DNA from: Chrysemys picta bellii
Lineage: Eukaryota > Chordata > Testudines > Emydidae
DNA: 64,000 nucleotides
Direction of reading: 5' to 3'
Assembly (NCBI RefSeq): GCF_011386835.1
Contig: NC_088793.1
Span: forward strand, 99,680,923-99,744,922
Shown here: positions 53,836 to 64,000 of the stretch, in pieces
How positions within the stretch are numbered: the stretch's first letter is position 1
Layout: each line of letters opens with the position of its first letter
Program-made: the position numbers and the translations under genes
Notes under the pieces: model-generated
What the model was told of the DNA's origin: nothing
What the model saw: the letters and a program-made list of their open reading frames with translations, nothing else
The model's database searches: none

Positions 53836-54583
53836 TGGATATTGTTGTGACTTGTGATATAAGGGACCATCTATCACAAAGGCAGACTTGCCTGGGTGGC
53901 AAGATAGACCAGAGTACCCAAGGGACTGTCTGTGACTCCATGTTAAGGCTGTTGTAATGCCTGAGGAGTTCACACTTGATACCTGGTTGGTAAAATCTAA
54001 GTACAGAGCTCACAACCAGTTTGGGGTTTGTGCCCTGGTTTGTAACTGTCTGCCATGACATTGGCACTCCTGGTTATGAGCTACTCCAGACAGCTTGACA
54101 GAAGGAAAAGGGGGGGGGGAGCCAAAAATCAGCTTATAATGGAAATTCAGTTGCAACTTTATCTATAGAGCAATTGCCACAGAATGACCCGTGAACAGTA
54201 GCAAAATGAAAGGAAGCAGGGTTTTTTGCTAACATAATCACATTCATTTGGTTCTGTTAGTCAAAAAGGGGCCGGGGGGTTGTTGCATTCTTTCCTTTTC
54301 TTTAAGATATTCAACCAGGCATTTAGTCTTCACCTAGACTTCAACATATAATGGCCTTTGACTTTGGAACTGATCTCCCCTATTGGTGAGATATTGACTG
54401 ACTTGAACTTCAGGGTTAAGAATATAGTCCTTCTGTTCACTCGAGCTTTTGCTCTACACCCGTATGCTAACAGCTCAATTTGAGGGTTAAGAGCCAAATT
54501 TTTAAAAAAGTATTTAGGCATCTAGTGGGATTTTCAAAACTGCACAGGCACCTAACTCTCATTAATTGCAACATCTATAATAT

Positions 54584-54754
54584 GGAGATATACCTATCTC
54601 ATAGAACTGGAAGGGACGAGTCCAGCCCCCTGCCTTTACTAGCAGGACCAAGTACTGATTTTTGCCCCAGATACCTAAGTGGCCCCCCTCAAGGATTGAA
54701 CTCACAACCCTGGGTTTAGGAGGCCAATGCTCAAACCACTGAGCTATCCCTCCC
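54584..54754 (-). mobile_element. tRNA-derived SINE with CR1-like tail
   Basis: The minus strand starts GGGAGGGATAGCTCAGTGGT (A box), has GAGTTCAATCC (B box, 54693-54703) and ends with an AACTGGAAGGGAC..-like CR1 3' sequence and GAGATAGGTATATC. This is the layout of the tortoise/turtle Cry I SINE family. Confidence 0.85.
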
Positions 54755-56009
54755 CTATATGCTTTTGAAAAACCCTCTATCTGCATCCTTAGAAGCCTGG
54801 CCATAAGTATTTATATTTAGTACTAGCAAATAGTCAACCTGCTTGTTTTCATGTGCCCAGAGAATGTTGTGAAAACATCTTTTTAAAAAAAGCCAAATAA
54901 TTCTTAATTTAGTACTTATAAAGTATATTTAATCTCTGATGTTAAATAAATATTTTTGGGACATGATATATTTAACACATATTACTCTGCCAGTTTTAAA
55001 TATCATTTTAATTGGTTATTTTGCAGATTTTTCTTTTAATGTCATCTTTGTCTTGGAGACATCTTTTAGCTGATTTTTCAGCAGCCACCTATGTAGAGCT
55101 TTAAATCTCTCAAGTTCAAAGTTCAAAACACTTAGATATTTCATCCTCCTCCCTTCACATACATTAAGAGTTTAGCTAAATCTATTTCTGTAATAGGATT
55201 CCCATAAGCTTCTGCAAAACCCTGCTCACACAAACTGTTTCATCTGTTGAGATAAAAATTGCCATTACATATATTTATCCTGCTTCCCAAGTGATGGTAG
55301 TCAGTGAGATGTGTTCTGGAGGGCAAGTGGAGGCATCTGTCTTGCCATTCTTACATGGAGTTAACCGGTAGCCCACTGGGTCACTTTATTATTACTAACA
55401 CCACAAAAACAAGAAGATTTGCCATGTTCATCGGAAGAGAACAAGGATTACTCTGTGTATCTGACACAGAAGGGAGAGGATTATGGGCAGATTAAATGCA
55501 GCAATTTACTAAAGAATAATAATTTTGTATGCAACAGTTATATAATCAAAAATGTCAACAATGAGATTCAGGGTTTCACTGCGCTAGTGCTGCTGTGTAA
55601 TGCTGAACTTTGAGGGAGGCATTTGCACGTACTCTCAGTTTCTCTCCACCCCCAAATTACATTTGATAAAACAATTATTTGCTTTTTGAAGTTTGATATA
55701 GTGTATAAGTTGTTTCGTAGAAACTGGCTAAAGTAAACTGAAATGGAGGTCATTAACTGCTCGTATCCAGATCTTTTCAAAAGGCTGCCTTTAAGCCCTC
55801 TAAAAGGATACCGCAGATAGAACAGTACTGTACAAAAAGTGCTGAATTATTATTATTTTTAATTATATTCTGAATGCTGCACCTACTATGAGGGAAAGTA
55901 TTATCACTGGCTTTCTGATTCTGCCCTCCCACCCCCACATCAGATGTACAGTATTTTGGTGCAGAGGTTAACATTAACAACCTGTGGAAATATTAAATGG
56001 ATATATATT

Positions 56010-56540
56010 TACAGATTCTATGGGCTAGATTTACAAAGAGACTTAATGATTGTGACACTGAGCATTTCATGCCTTTTAGATGCCTAGAACATCCCTGGGA
56101 TTCACAAAGCCTGAATTAGGCACTCACGCTTCCTATACAATGAAGGGGGAGAGACAGGCGCCTAAGAACGAGATTCACAAAAGCCAGCACACTGAGTGGG
56201 GAGCCGCCTAAGCTAACCAATGGGAGATGCCAAGGAGAGGAATGTGTCCTAAGCCCTGCTCAGGGAATTCAGTGCCTAAATCCAGGCTGGAGGGAGATGC
56301 CTCTCTCTGCTTGGGATTCTCAGCTGGGAACCCTCTCCTGGAGTCCAACGCTTATGTTTTTGCAAGAAGCCAGCAAGGAAGGAGAGAGCTTTCCTCAGAA
56401 CTTCTAGCCCAGTGGTTAGGGCACTCACCTAGGATGACCACCAGCTCAAATCTCCCCTGTATTTGAGGGGGAGAGAGAATTTGAATAAGGATCTGTCACC
56501 TCTAAAGTGAGTGCCCTGAACACCAGACTACGGGACGGCC
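56010..56540. repeat. Dispersed repeat, second copy of the 47.1-kb family
   Basis: gggattcacaaagcctgaat, taaccaatgggagatgcc, gaatgtgtcctaagccctgc and cagcccagtggttagggcac-like phrases match 47.15-47.6 kb in the same orientation. Confidence 0.65.
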
Positions 56541-56824
56541 TGATGTGACTTGGAGGCAGAGAAAATTAGGAGTGTATAGATGGGGGAAGGGATGTTTAAC
56601 AGCCAAAGGCAAAGCAATATTGTTTCACAAAAGACTCAACCTACTAATTCTAGATGTAAATAAAGATAAGGAAGGTAGATTTTTGCTGGAGAAGGCTAAG
56701 ATCTCTGACTCTAATTAATGTATATGGAGCCAATAAAGATAATCCAAGTTTTTTCTAAATTAATATCCCACTAGAATCAGTCACTCTAGCAGGAGATTTT
56801 AATGTGGTGTTGTACCCTTTTTTA

Positions 56825-57110
56825 GGCTACATCTACACTGCAGGGGGGAGTCGATTTAAGATACGCAAATTCAGCTTCGTGAATAGCGTAGCTGAATTCG
56901 ACGTATCGCAGCCGACTTACCCCGCTGTGAGGACGGCGGCAAAATCGACCTCTGCGGCTTCCCGTCGACGGCGCTTACTCCCACCTCCACTGGTGGAGTA
57001 AGAGCGTCGATTCGGGGATTGATTGTCGCATCCCAACGGGACGCGATAAATCGATCCCCAAGAGGTCGATTTCTACCCGCCGATTCAGGCGGGTAGTGTA
57101 GACCCAGCCT
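56825..57110. mobile_element. Harbinger-like MITE inside the Tx1 LINE
   Basis: Ends GGCTACATCTACACTGCAGG and (reverse complement) AAGGCTGGGTCTACACTACC, with TTA on both sides. Rich in gtcgat/atcgac repeats and CpG. It splits the LINE endonuclease coding sequence. Confidence 0.85.
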
Positions 57111-58098
57111 TAGACAAGTCAGGCTGTCCCCAGCATACACAAACACATACTAGAAACATTAAAAAGATTATATGGAAGAACTGGAGTTAAAAGTTAAATG
57201 GCACTTGAACAACCCTACAATGAAGGATTTTACATTTATTCCTCCCCACATTCTACATAGTCATGAATAGATTTCTTCCTGATTTCTAAGACTCTAGTAG
57301 ACTCAGGCTTGATTTCATTATTAAGCACTATCATGATCTCTGATCATGCACCAGCGATACTACAATTTTTCCCTCCCGAGACAAACGGACTTGTAAACAA
57401 TGGAGACTGCACTCCTCTCTTTTTATAAACATTTTCAGAGCTATCACACAGAAGAAATTGTTTTTTTCCTCAAAACAAAATGACACACCAGAGATATCCT
57501 GATCCACTCTATGGGATACACTAGAAGCTTTTATTAGGGGCAGGATCATTTCCTACTCAGCAGTAGGAAGAGTGTTAGCCAAAGTAATCTTGTGGAATTA
57601 ACTAAACTTAAAGATATGGATTTAGAACGTGCAAGCTACCCTCTCCCAAGAAAATCGTAGAAAATTAATCGGTGTTTGGTATGAAAGTAAATAGACTTAC
57701 TTCAGCACAAGCCGAATTTTCTCTTTTTAGACTCAAACAAACACACTGGAAGTCAGAGGGAGAGAGCAAGGAAAATTCTCACATACGGTTTAAAAATGAG
57801 AGGTCAAAGATCCAGAGTAGCATCACTCAAATCAGAACAAGGGCAGGTTATTACTAATCAAAAAGAGATCAACTTTTGAAATTCTTCCAGGCTCTTTACA
57901 ATAATGATTCCTCGAAGAAGAGAAGAACTGAATAATTTTGTTAAAACTCTTAACATCCGTCGAATCTCAAAAGAGCAGCAGGCCAGGTTGACCTCTCGGT
58001 TGCATTCAGAGGAAATGAATCTGGGCAAGACAAATAGCACAATATCTCAGACAATTCCCCTTCCCCTGCTTTAATCTGTTTTGGGGAACTAGACAGAG

Positions 58099-58722
58099 AT
58101 GCCCTCTCTCGCCCCCTCTCTGTTTAGTCTAGTATTAGAACCACTTACAGTACTAATCACAGAACACCAAGGTATTCAAGGGATCAAATCAGGGAATCAA
58201 AAATCTTTCCATATACAGATGACCTCCTCCTCTTTATTAAAAATCCAGATCAATCTATTCCCAATATCCTTCAAACCATGGATAACTTTGGTAAACTCTC
58301 CGGCTACAAAGATAAGTTGGGATAAGTCAGAAGCAATGAAGACCTTATTGGATTTAGTTGGAAGTGGCTCTCCTACAGGGACATTTAGATGGCAACAGAC
58401 AAACCTCAGATATCTTGGCATCCTCTTCTCTAAGGAAATTAAAAACATAGTCACGGTTAACCTACCCCCATTAATCATGCAGTTAGCACACTATTTAAAC
58501 AGATGGCAGGCACTGCCTTTCCCCATTTGGAGAAAAATAAACAGAATAAAGAGGATCCTGGGAAGGGCATTCATTTTGATTGAACTCCCTCCCTCCCTAG
58601 CCATATTCCTCCCTTTTAATTTTACTAAAATCAACATGTTCAGAGCCTCCTTGTGGAGTGCTGGTAACAAACCCAGAATCGCCTTACAAGATTACAGCTC
58701 CCTATCAAGACAGAGGTTTTAG
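58099..58722 (+). pseudogene. Tx1/L1 reverse transcriptase fragment
   Basis: 207 open codons: SLAPSLFSLVLEPLTVLI (motif region before the catalytic YADD), a frameshift that removes YADDLLLF (visible in another frame at 58210-58240), then KISWDKSEAMK, LRYLGILFSKEIKNIVTVNL and LNRWQALPFPIWRKINRIKR. Follows an endonuclease and precedes the C-terminal Cys/His motif. Not functional. Confidence 0.85.
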
Positions 58723-59899
58723 ATTTCCCAATTTCAAACTTTACCATCAGGCAATAATTAACCAAGCAAGACAGCGAGCTGTAGAGCCCTGGATTGGATC
58801 CAGCTGGAAGCAGCATTGGTGGCTCCTTTAACCTATTTCCAACGTGCTGCATGCTGATCACTACCTACCAACCATGGTGGCAGTCAAAAACACCCCCTTT
58901 CTACGTACCAAGGCCTCCATCTGGGGTAACTCAAAACTCTGTATAGCAGGCAACCCCATCATTTGGACAGATTCGATTAGGAAAGGGATTTTGACCATCA
59001 GTCAATTTATTGAAAATTATACCTTCCTCCCTTTTACAATATTAAAAGAAAGGTTCAATCTAGAGACTAAGAAGGAGCAGCCATAGGTCCACCTTAAACA
59101 TGCCATCTACCATCTGTTTGGCCCAGATGCCTATGCTACCCCGATCCACCGGGGAACTGCTTTCATTTCCCCAAATATTATCGATTGCCAAAACCTATGT
59201 ATATGCAAGTATATGCACACTTGGCCAGCAAATCTGAATTAAACATAGATTCCCTAAAGAAGAAATTCTCTGCTAACCAATGGAAACAAATTTTAGCCAG
59301 TTTGCCAATCTGTTCTTTGGACCTCCCGTTTAAAGATTAATCCCACAGAAAATCGTATGCAGGCTGCATTGGACTCTTCTCCGACTGTTCAAAATGGGTG
59401 CCGTTAAGTCAGACAAATGTTGGTGCTATGATTCAGCAGCTGCTAACTTAATCCATATGCTCTGGGAATGCTCCTATACCTGTACGTTTTGGGCAGAACT
59501 TAATTGCAGAGTTTATTTTTGCCTATCAAATAAAACTGTGTTACAAGTGAAACATGTAATTTTTAAATGTTAATTGGAAGCTGAATAAATCTGAAAAAAT
59601 TTGGCTCAGTGGAGCACTAATTACTGCTGAAAGACTAGTATTAGAAAAATGGAAATCCAAAAAATGACCAACAACTGAAGACTGGAACACAGACATTGTA
59701 AGTTCGGCCATCATGGAATATAATAGAAATACCCAAGAAAAATTCTTTCCTGTAAGTATCTGAATGATCCTATTAAATGCAGCCCTCCTCTTTTCTACCC
59801 ACTTCCTTCCCTTCTTGTCTATCTCCCTCCTTTGAATTTTTTATCTTGTTGGTTTTATATTTAATTAGTTGGAATTTTATAAACAAATTTTTTTTGTAA

Positions 59900-61180
59900 A
59901 TTTTGTAATACAAATAATTGATTTATATTTTCAAGTATAGCTAAAGTTTGGTAGCAAATAGCTTCTCATAATATATTAACTTACATAAATAGTTTAGTTG
60001 TGTGTGTATATATTTAAAATTTAATAAAGTTATTCTAAATAATAATACAAACTAGCATCACAACTCCAGAATTTGCCCATGTTAATGTTTGTGTTTTCAG
60101 TATTTTATCTTTTGTTGTTAGTTCTTAATGGGACAGATCTCAGCCTCTCTCTAGAGTGCCTTTAATTAAATTCCTATTAATCTTTTTCTGTAAGAGATCA
60201 CCAATTTTTTGTTTTGTTTTTGGCTGCTTCTCCACTGTGCTTAACTTGTATTTTTTTCTTTGATAGGAATAAAAACTTGTATACAAAGTTACTTTAAGGA
60301 TTCTTTTTAAATAAAGAGTAGAAAGTATTAGGGCATATCCACACAAATTAATCATGTTTGTATTCAAAATTTTAATATGTTTGAAGCATTCTGAACTAGT
60401 TTTTTCCTAAAATACAATATCCTTAAAGACATTTGTTGTTCTTATATAAATCCTGTTTATTCCAACACTTTTTATATACCATTCAGTTTATACTATAGAC
60501 CAGAAATTCCCATCATATCCCATGCCTAAAAAGTTAGATTTTTTCCCAAGTGTTCCATGTGACTTCACATATATCTTTCAAGTAAGAGGGAGGACTATTG
60601 GAGGGAGCGGGGGTGGGGGAGGGAGGAAGGGAGCAGAGATCTTAAATAAGATTCAAGCACTGATTTCCTCTCTCATCCCCAAGCCAGTCCTATGTGGTAA
60701 AACTTTTGTTTCATTCCAAAAGTAGCTCAAAGCTCTTCACTAATGAATTACAGGGATATAACTTTGCATTTGGTAGCTTTAAGCCACTCTTTTCTTTAAA
60801 TTGAGGTTTTTATCTTAATTCTTACCCACCTCCCACTCTAAATAGAGAGCAAGACAATTTTCTTATTTGTTTAAAACAGATATCTCAAATGTTGACTGGT
60901 ATTATGAATAATTTTTAAATGACCAGTAGTAGACAGGCATCTTTCTGGTTACCTCTTTACCACAAAAAGAAATGGCAAGCTTTTGTGTAGGATTCTATTT
61001 TCATGTTTCTTCTACTAATACTGGAGACACTCTTGACCTTTACAAGATCTTGCTCTGTCCGTTTGAGATTCCTAACATCTAAATTACCTTTTTCTCCATA
61101 AAAAAAGAAAATATTAATTGCATTTAAGTTATACTTTTTTATATTTTACACTGAAACAAGTATCAATATTTGAAAACTAG
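59900..61180. other. AT-rich DNA, no named element
   Basis: Contains the tentative exon at 60202-60257 and a GGA-rich stretch near 60585-60635. Otherwise nothing recognised. Confidence 0.35.
60202..60257 (-). CDS. Candidate SAMD3 exon at the end of the SAM domain (tentative)
   Basis: On the minus strand an AG acceptor with a pyrimidine tract (gtttttattcctatcaaag) is followed by A-AAA-AAA-TAC-AAG. If the previous exon supplied AT, this reads I-K-K-Y-K, like the end of the SAMD3 SAM domain (LIKKYK). It then gives LSTVEKQPKTKQKI and a weak donor gtgatc. The A-rich composition makes chance similarity quite possible, and no flanking exon was found on either side. Confidence 0.22.
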
Positions 61181-61181
61181 A

Positions 61182-61470
61182 GCTGGTAAAAAAAATTTTG
61201 CATGAAAACTTTCCTGATGGGAAAATGTTGTTTCACTGGAATCGATCTACTTCAAATTTTAAGATTTTTCCCAAAGTTTTTTTTAATTTTCCGTTTCCGA
61301 AATGTCAAGTAATTTCCATCAAAAATACTGACAGTTTTTGTTCCAACATTTCATATTCAAAACTCTTCTGAATTTTTTGAGAATTTTCAATATTTTGACT
61401 TCTTGTTCCGATTCAGAATGGAAACAAATTTTGAAATGTTGACATTACCCATGAGATGTAAATCCCATTT
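61182..61470 (+). repeat. AT-rich dispersed repeat
   Basis: Starts ACTAGAGCTGGTAAAAAAAA and continues with ttttccgtttccgaaatgtc and gaacaagaag-type motifs in both strands; same start as 49326. Confidence 0.45.
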
Positions 61471-61479
61471 CCAGACCAC

Positions 61480-62670
61480 TACGGAGGACCCTCCCTGTGG
61501 CTAAACTCTCAAGATATCACCCCTGGGCAATAGCACCCCACACACACTTGGAGTAATGAGGACAGGGAGCTCCTTCTCTTCCCAGAGCAGGGAGACTGGC
61601 ATGGGATCTCTACAGTATTTTCTCTAGCATCTGGGTTTTCATCTGCATGGGTAGGCCAGGCCTTTTACTGCCACACAGAGAGTTCTCCGCTAGGATGATA
61701 CTGGTGGGGAGGTCCCAGAGCAATAGGTATTGGAGTTACCCCATTGAGATGAATGGGGCAGCTCACTATTTTCAAAACGATTGCAACATCTGCCTGAATC
61801 TGAAGCTTCAATTACATATGGGTCATGTTTTCAAATTTATCTCCACAACCAGGTGGAGTAGAATTTTATTTTTTTTTAAGTGAAAATGTATTATTTGATA
61901 AATTGCATGACTCCAGGAGCTGGGGCCCATAGCTGCGACCTAGCAATGTATTGGGCGGCGGGGGGGATATAACCTAATTAACATTGCAGAGGAATTTGAC
62001 ATTTCATTTGCAGAACAGAAAAAAAATACCTCCTACAGAATCTGAGTCCATTGTGCCAGGAAATACACATAGCACTGGTTATAGGAGAACAAAATCGAAT
62101 TCCTGTAACTTTTAGTCAGTTTTCTGTAAAGACTGAATAGACTTTTTTCCTGTAACTCAGTTGAGAAATCTAGATAAATGAAGTCAGAGAGTCTTTGACA
62201 GATTAGTTTACAATGGCTTTTAGTCTTCTGGGTAACATTTTATCTGTCAGCCTTAGCACTTGTGCTATTATTCCCTGAGGTCTACTGCTCAGGTTCTGTT
62301 TGGTGTACCATTTCCATCCACCTCCCTTACCCAGCCCCGTAACAACGTGACCAACTGTCAATACAAACTTGCTGCAAGCTCCCTACTTGTATGCCTTTTA
62401 GCAGCCCCAATTTCAAATGTTGATATATTTAGCTTTATTTTCATAATCTGTCTTTTAGCCAGGACATATCATTTTACAAACATTGTTACATTTACTGAAA
62501 TTCCCACTTCACCTTCGGGCTGTTTTCTTTGTTATGTTTAGCACAGACTCTTTCAACACCTTTTCAGAGATTGTAGGTAATCCCTAATTAACCAAGTTTC
62601 TGATGATCTCAAATAGGAGTATATTCCCCATATTCAAAACTGATGGAGAAACAAGTTTCACTTATTTGAA
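61480..62670. other. Non-coding flank, no element named
   Basis: No gene or named repeat seen. Confidence 0.35.
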
Positions 62671-62680
62671 AATCCAATTA

Positions 62681-62941
62681 TCTGATTGTTTCAGATGTCT
62701 CATAAGATATTTGAATCATCAGTGTTAGCACTACTGGTGATTCCAGCAACTCCTTTATTTCCTTACATTTGTCCAAAACATTTTTAGAAGAGGTGACATG
62801 AGAAGCATTATGTTTCCAGTCTTCTGAGCCCGATTCCACCAAGAAGGAATCAGGCAACGGTACCGTCTTTTTAGGTATTATGAATCCAGCGTTGTCAATA
62901 CTTATGATTATTATGATTCTCGTAATAACTGGTTTGTTTTT
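62681..62941 (-). other. 87-codon stop-free frame, unrecognised
   Basis: A minus-strand frame between stops at 62942-62944 and 62678-62680 includes PKKTVPLPDSFLVESGSEDW and NVLDKCKEIKELLESPVVLT. It looks protein-like but has no start codon in the first three-quarters and no clear acceptor. Possibly an unrecognised exon or an old element piece. Confidence 0.2.
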
Positions 62942-63104
62942 TTAAAGCCCCATCTGCCGGAGTCATGGGTATACTTAAGAATCTCTGCTTTCATTTAAAG
63001 AATAGTAAACTTCTAGCCCTCATGGTTGCATTAAAATGTGACCCATAGGCTCATAAAAAAAAGGCAAATAAAAAGAACCTTTTTTTTCTTTTTAAATATC
63101 AATT

Positions 63105-63119
63105 GGGGGGGGGGGGGGG
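63105..63119. repeat. Poly-G run, 15 bp
   Basis: Fifteen consecutive G, then a GA-rich stretch (aggagaga). Confidence 0.95.
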
Positions 63120-64000
63120 AGGAGAGACCTCACTCAAACTTTTAACATATGAGATTAGCAAGATTGTGACTCTTTAGGTTTAACCTTTTCCTTGCATGCT
63201 TTTGTTGTTTCTTCCAGCTATGTTGCCCAGTAACTGAATGAAATGTCAAATATATAAAACAGACACATTACCAAAACAGAAGCCTCTGCCCCACTCAGCT
63301 GCTTGCTCAGTCTGCAGTTTTTGCTAGCAGGCTGCTAATGCAATGTCCCCAACCAATGCAGAAAAGGATGAACGATTTGACAAAGAACAGTTTTATAAAA
63401 TGATTTATAGCACAGTTTAGCCAGGTCTACATTTGTTAGGGAAAGCTGCTTTCAGAGCCACATTTAAATACAATTTTTCCTAAAATTTTCCACAATATTT
63501 CCTAAAATTTTCCCTAAAATGAAGTTCTGTAAATGGGACCTTAGAAATACTCACAAATGGATTCTAGTCAGTCTTTACAAATGGGGTCATGTTATACCAA
63601 TGACCCACACATGGAACTCCTATTGGGGGTTCTCAATGGGAATTTTGAGCAAAAATAAGGGTAGAATATAGCTCATTGATGCTCTATCTCGCCTTTCCTT
63701 CCCAGGATGGGGAGTTTGCTTACTTCAGTGTGGTTCTTCCCTATCACAATGCCCAGCCTGAAAGGAGAATTGGGATATTCATCACGTTTTTCCTTAGATT
63801 GCATTTTCTGCAATAACTCTGTGGAGGACATGTATGTGTCTCTCAGAGCAAACCCCCCTCCACCACCCACAGTCTTTTACCAGGTGCTGTATCACATGGC
63901 AAAGCAATGACGTGAAGTCAACAGGCCTGAACATTATCTTTGCAGATTGCAGATCTGTTTTCTGGACCCTGAAAATGAAAAATTACATCCAAACCTAACA
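63120..64000. other. Right edge of window, no gene recognised
   Basis: Contains one truncated Harbinger-type terminus near 63420 (ccaggtctacatttg) and a short repeated ttttcctaaaattttcc motif near 63475-63520. The open frames at 63673-63910 overlap on both strands and lack support. Confidence 0.35.

Larger units (their letters stand above)
52450..54100 (+). mobile_element. LTR-like element, interrupted by a Penelope-like insertion
   Basis: Begins TGTGACACTGGCAGACCAGG and ends CAGCTTGACA (TG...CA). It has AATAAA at 53215-53220 after taaccttgtaaataactcat and a U5-like part after the insert. Without the insert it is about 1.15 kb. No internal genes; probably a solo LTR of an old retrovirus-like family. 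Its host duplication was not identified. Confidence 0.55.
56590..59900 (+). mobile_element. Tx1-type L1 LINE, 5'-truncated and broken
   Basis: In order on the plus strand: endonuclease piece (NVYGPNKDNPSFF-like, then AGDFNVVLYP, 56600-56818), the MITE insert, endonuclease end (KDFTFIPPHSTYS, IDFFLISKTLVDSGL, TIMISDHAPAIL, 57215-57360), linker (57672-58080), reverse transcriptase (58099-58722), and the C-terminal CCHC-like part (DKCWCYDSAAANLIHMLWEC near 59405-59470). Multiple stops. The 3' end is AT-rich with no long poly-A. Confidence 0.85.

Noticed and set aside
53567..54067. 166-codon minus frame as one protein
   Set aside because: Only the part up to 53835 is Penelope-like; the rest is host LTR sequence across the 13-bp target duplication.
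54584..54754. Possible functional tRNA gene
   Set aside because: A and B boxes are present but there is no acceptor-stem pairing and it continues into a CR1-like tail: a SINE, not a tRNA.
63673..63910. Overlapping 65- and 67-codon frames on both strands
   Set aside because: No recognisable domain or splice sites; complementary open frames suggest chance.
1..64000. CRISPR arrays, bacterial operons, phage or plasmid features
   Set aside because: No regularly spaced repeats; gene structure, splice sites and repeats are those of a vertebrate genome.

Overview
This window is vertebrate nuclear DNA, most likely from a turtle. The reasons are the two conserved multi-exon genes with vertebrate splice sites and the repeat set: CR1 LINE tails, a tRNA-derived SINE with a CR1-like tail, a MIR SINE, DIRS retrotransposons, a Penelope-like element, Tx1-type L1 LINEs, and hAT, Harbinger-like and palindromic MITEs. 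Assignment to turtle rests on recalled repeat families, not on a search. I see no bacterial-style operons, CRISPR arrays or rRNA.

Genes. Two genes lie tail to tail. The plus strand carries the last five coding exons of L3MBTL3 (exons at 723-887, 14516-14607, 20607-20770, 21105-21167, 24613-24756), ending in a SAM domain and a stop at 24756. The minus strand carries the last five coding exons of SAMD3 (45536-45703, 33607-33816, 33070-33241, 30402-30484, 29519-29800), which join in frame to 304 residues with a stop at 29519. All splice phases agree. The two stop codons are about 4.8 kb apart. The same neighbour pair is found on human 6q23.1, which supports both calls. The first half of L3MBTL3 lies before the window. 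The SAM-domain half of SAMD3 was not found; one small candidate exon (60202-60257) is reported at low confidence.

Region by region. 1-14515: last long L3MBTL3 intron, holding a DIRS leader fragment (1.8-2.4 kb), a Penelope-like tail (2.7 kb), a hAT foldback element (4217-5909), a Tx1/L1 3' end (6.9-7.4 kb), a probable solo LTR (7.8-8.4 kb) and a decayed DIRS body (about 9.7-12.4 kb). 14.6-24.6 kb: smaller introns with MITEs, a GC-rich repeat and a CR1 tail. 24.8-29.5 kb: L3MBTL3 3' UTR, then intergenic DNA with a 306-bp GC-rich palindrome. 29.5-45.7 kb: SAMD3, with a CR1, a Penelope tail carrying a hammerhead-like motif, an exact 58-bp-period duplication, and a large intron holding two convergent DIRS elements, the first interrupted by a 330-bp sequence that also occurs inverted 2.4 kb away. 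45.7-64 kb: upstream SAMD3 intron or flank, rich in repeats: a MIR, a CR1-tailed tRNA SINE, a Penelope-like copy nested in an LTR-like element with a 13-bp target duplication, and a Tx1 LINE split by a Harbinger-like MITE.

How it fits together. Only L3MBTL3 and SAMD3 look like functional protein genes here. Nearly everything else recognisable is mobile-element DNA, all of it visibly broken by stops or frameshifts. The most notable structures are the foldbacks, the nested insertions, the hammerhead-like motifs in Penelope tails, and the unnamed 330-340-bp inverted repeat pair.
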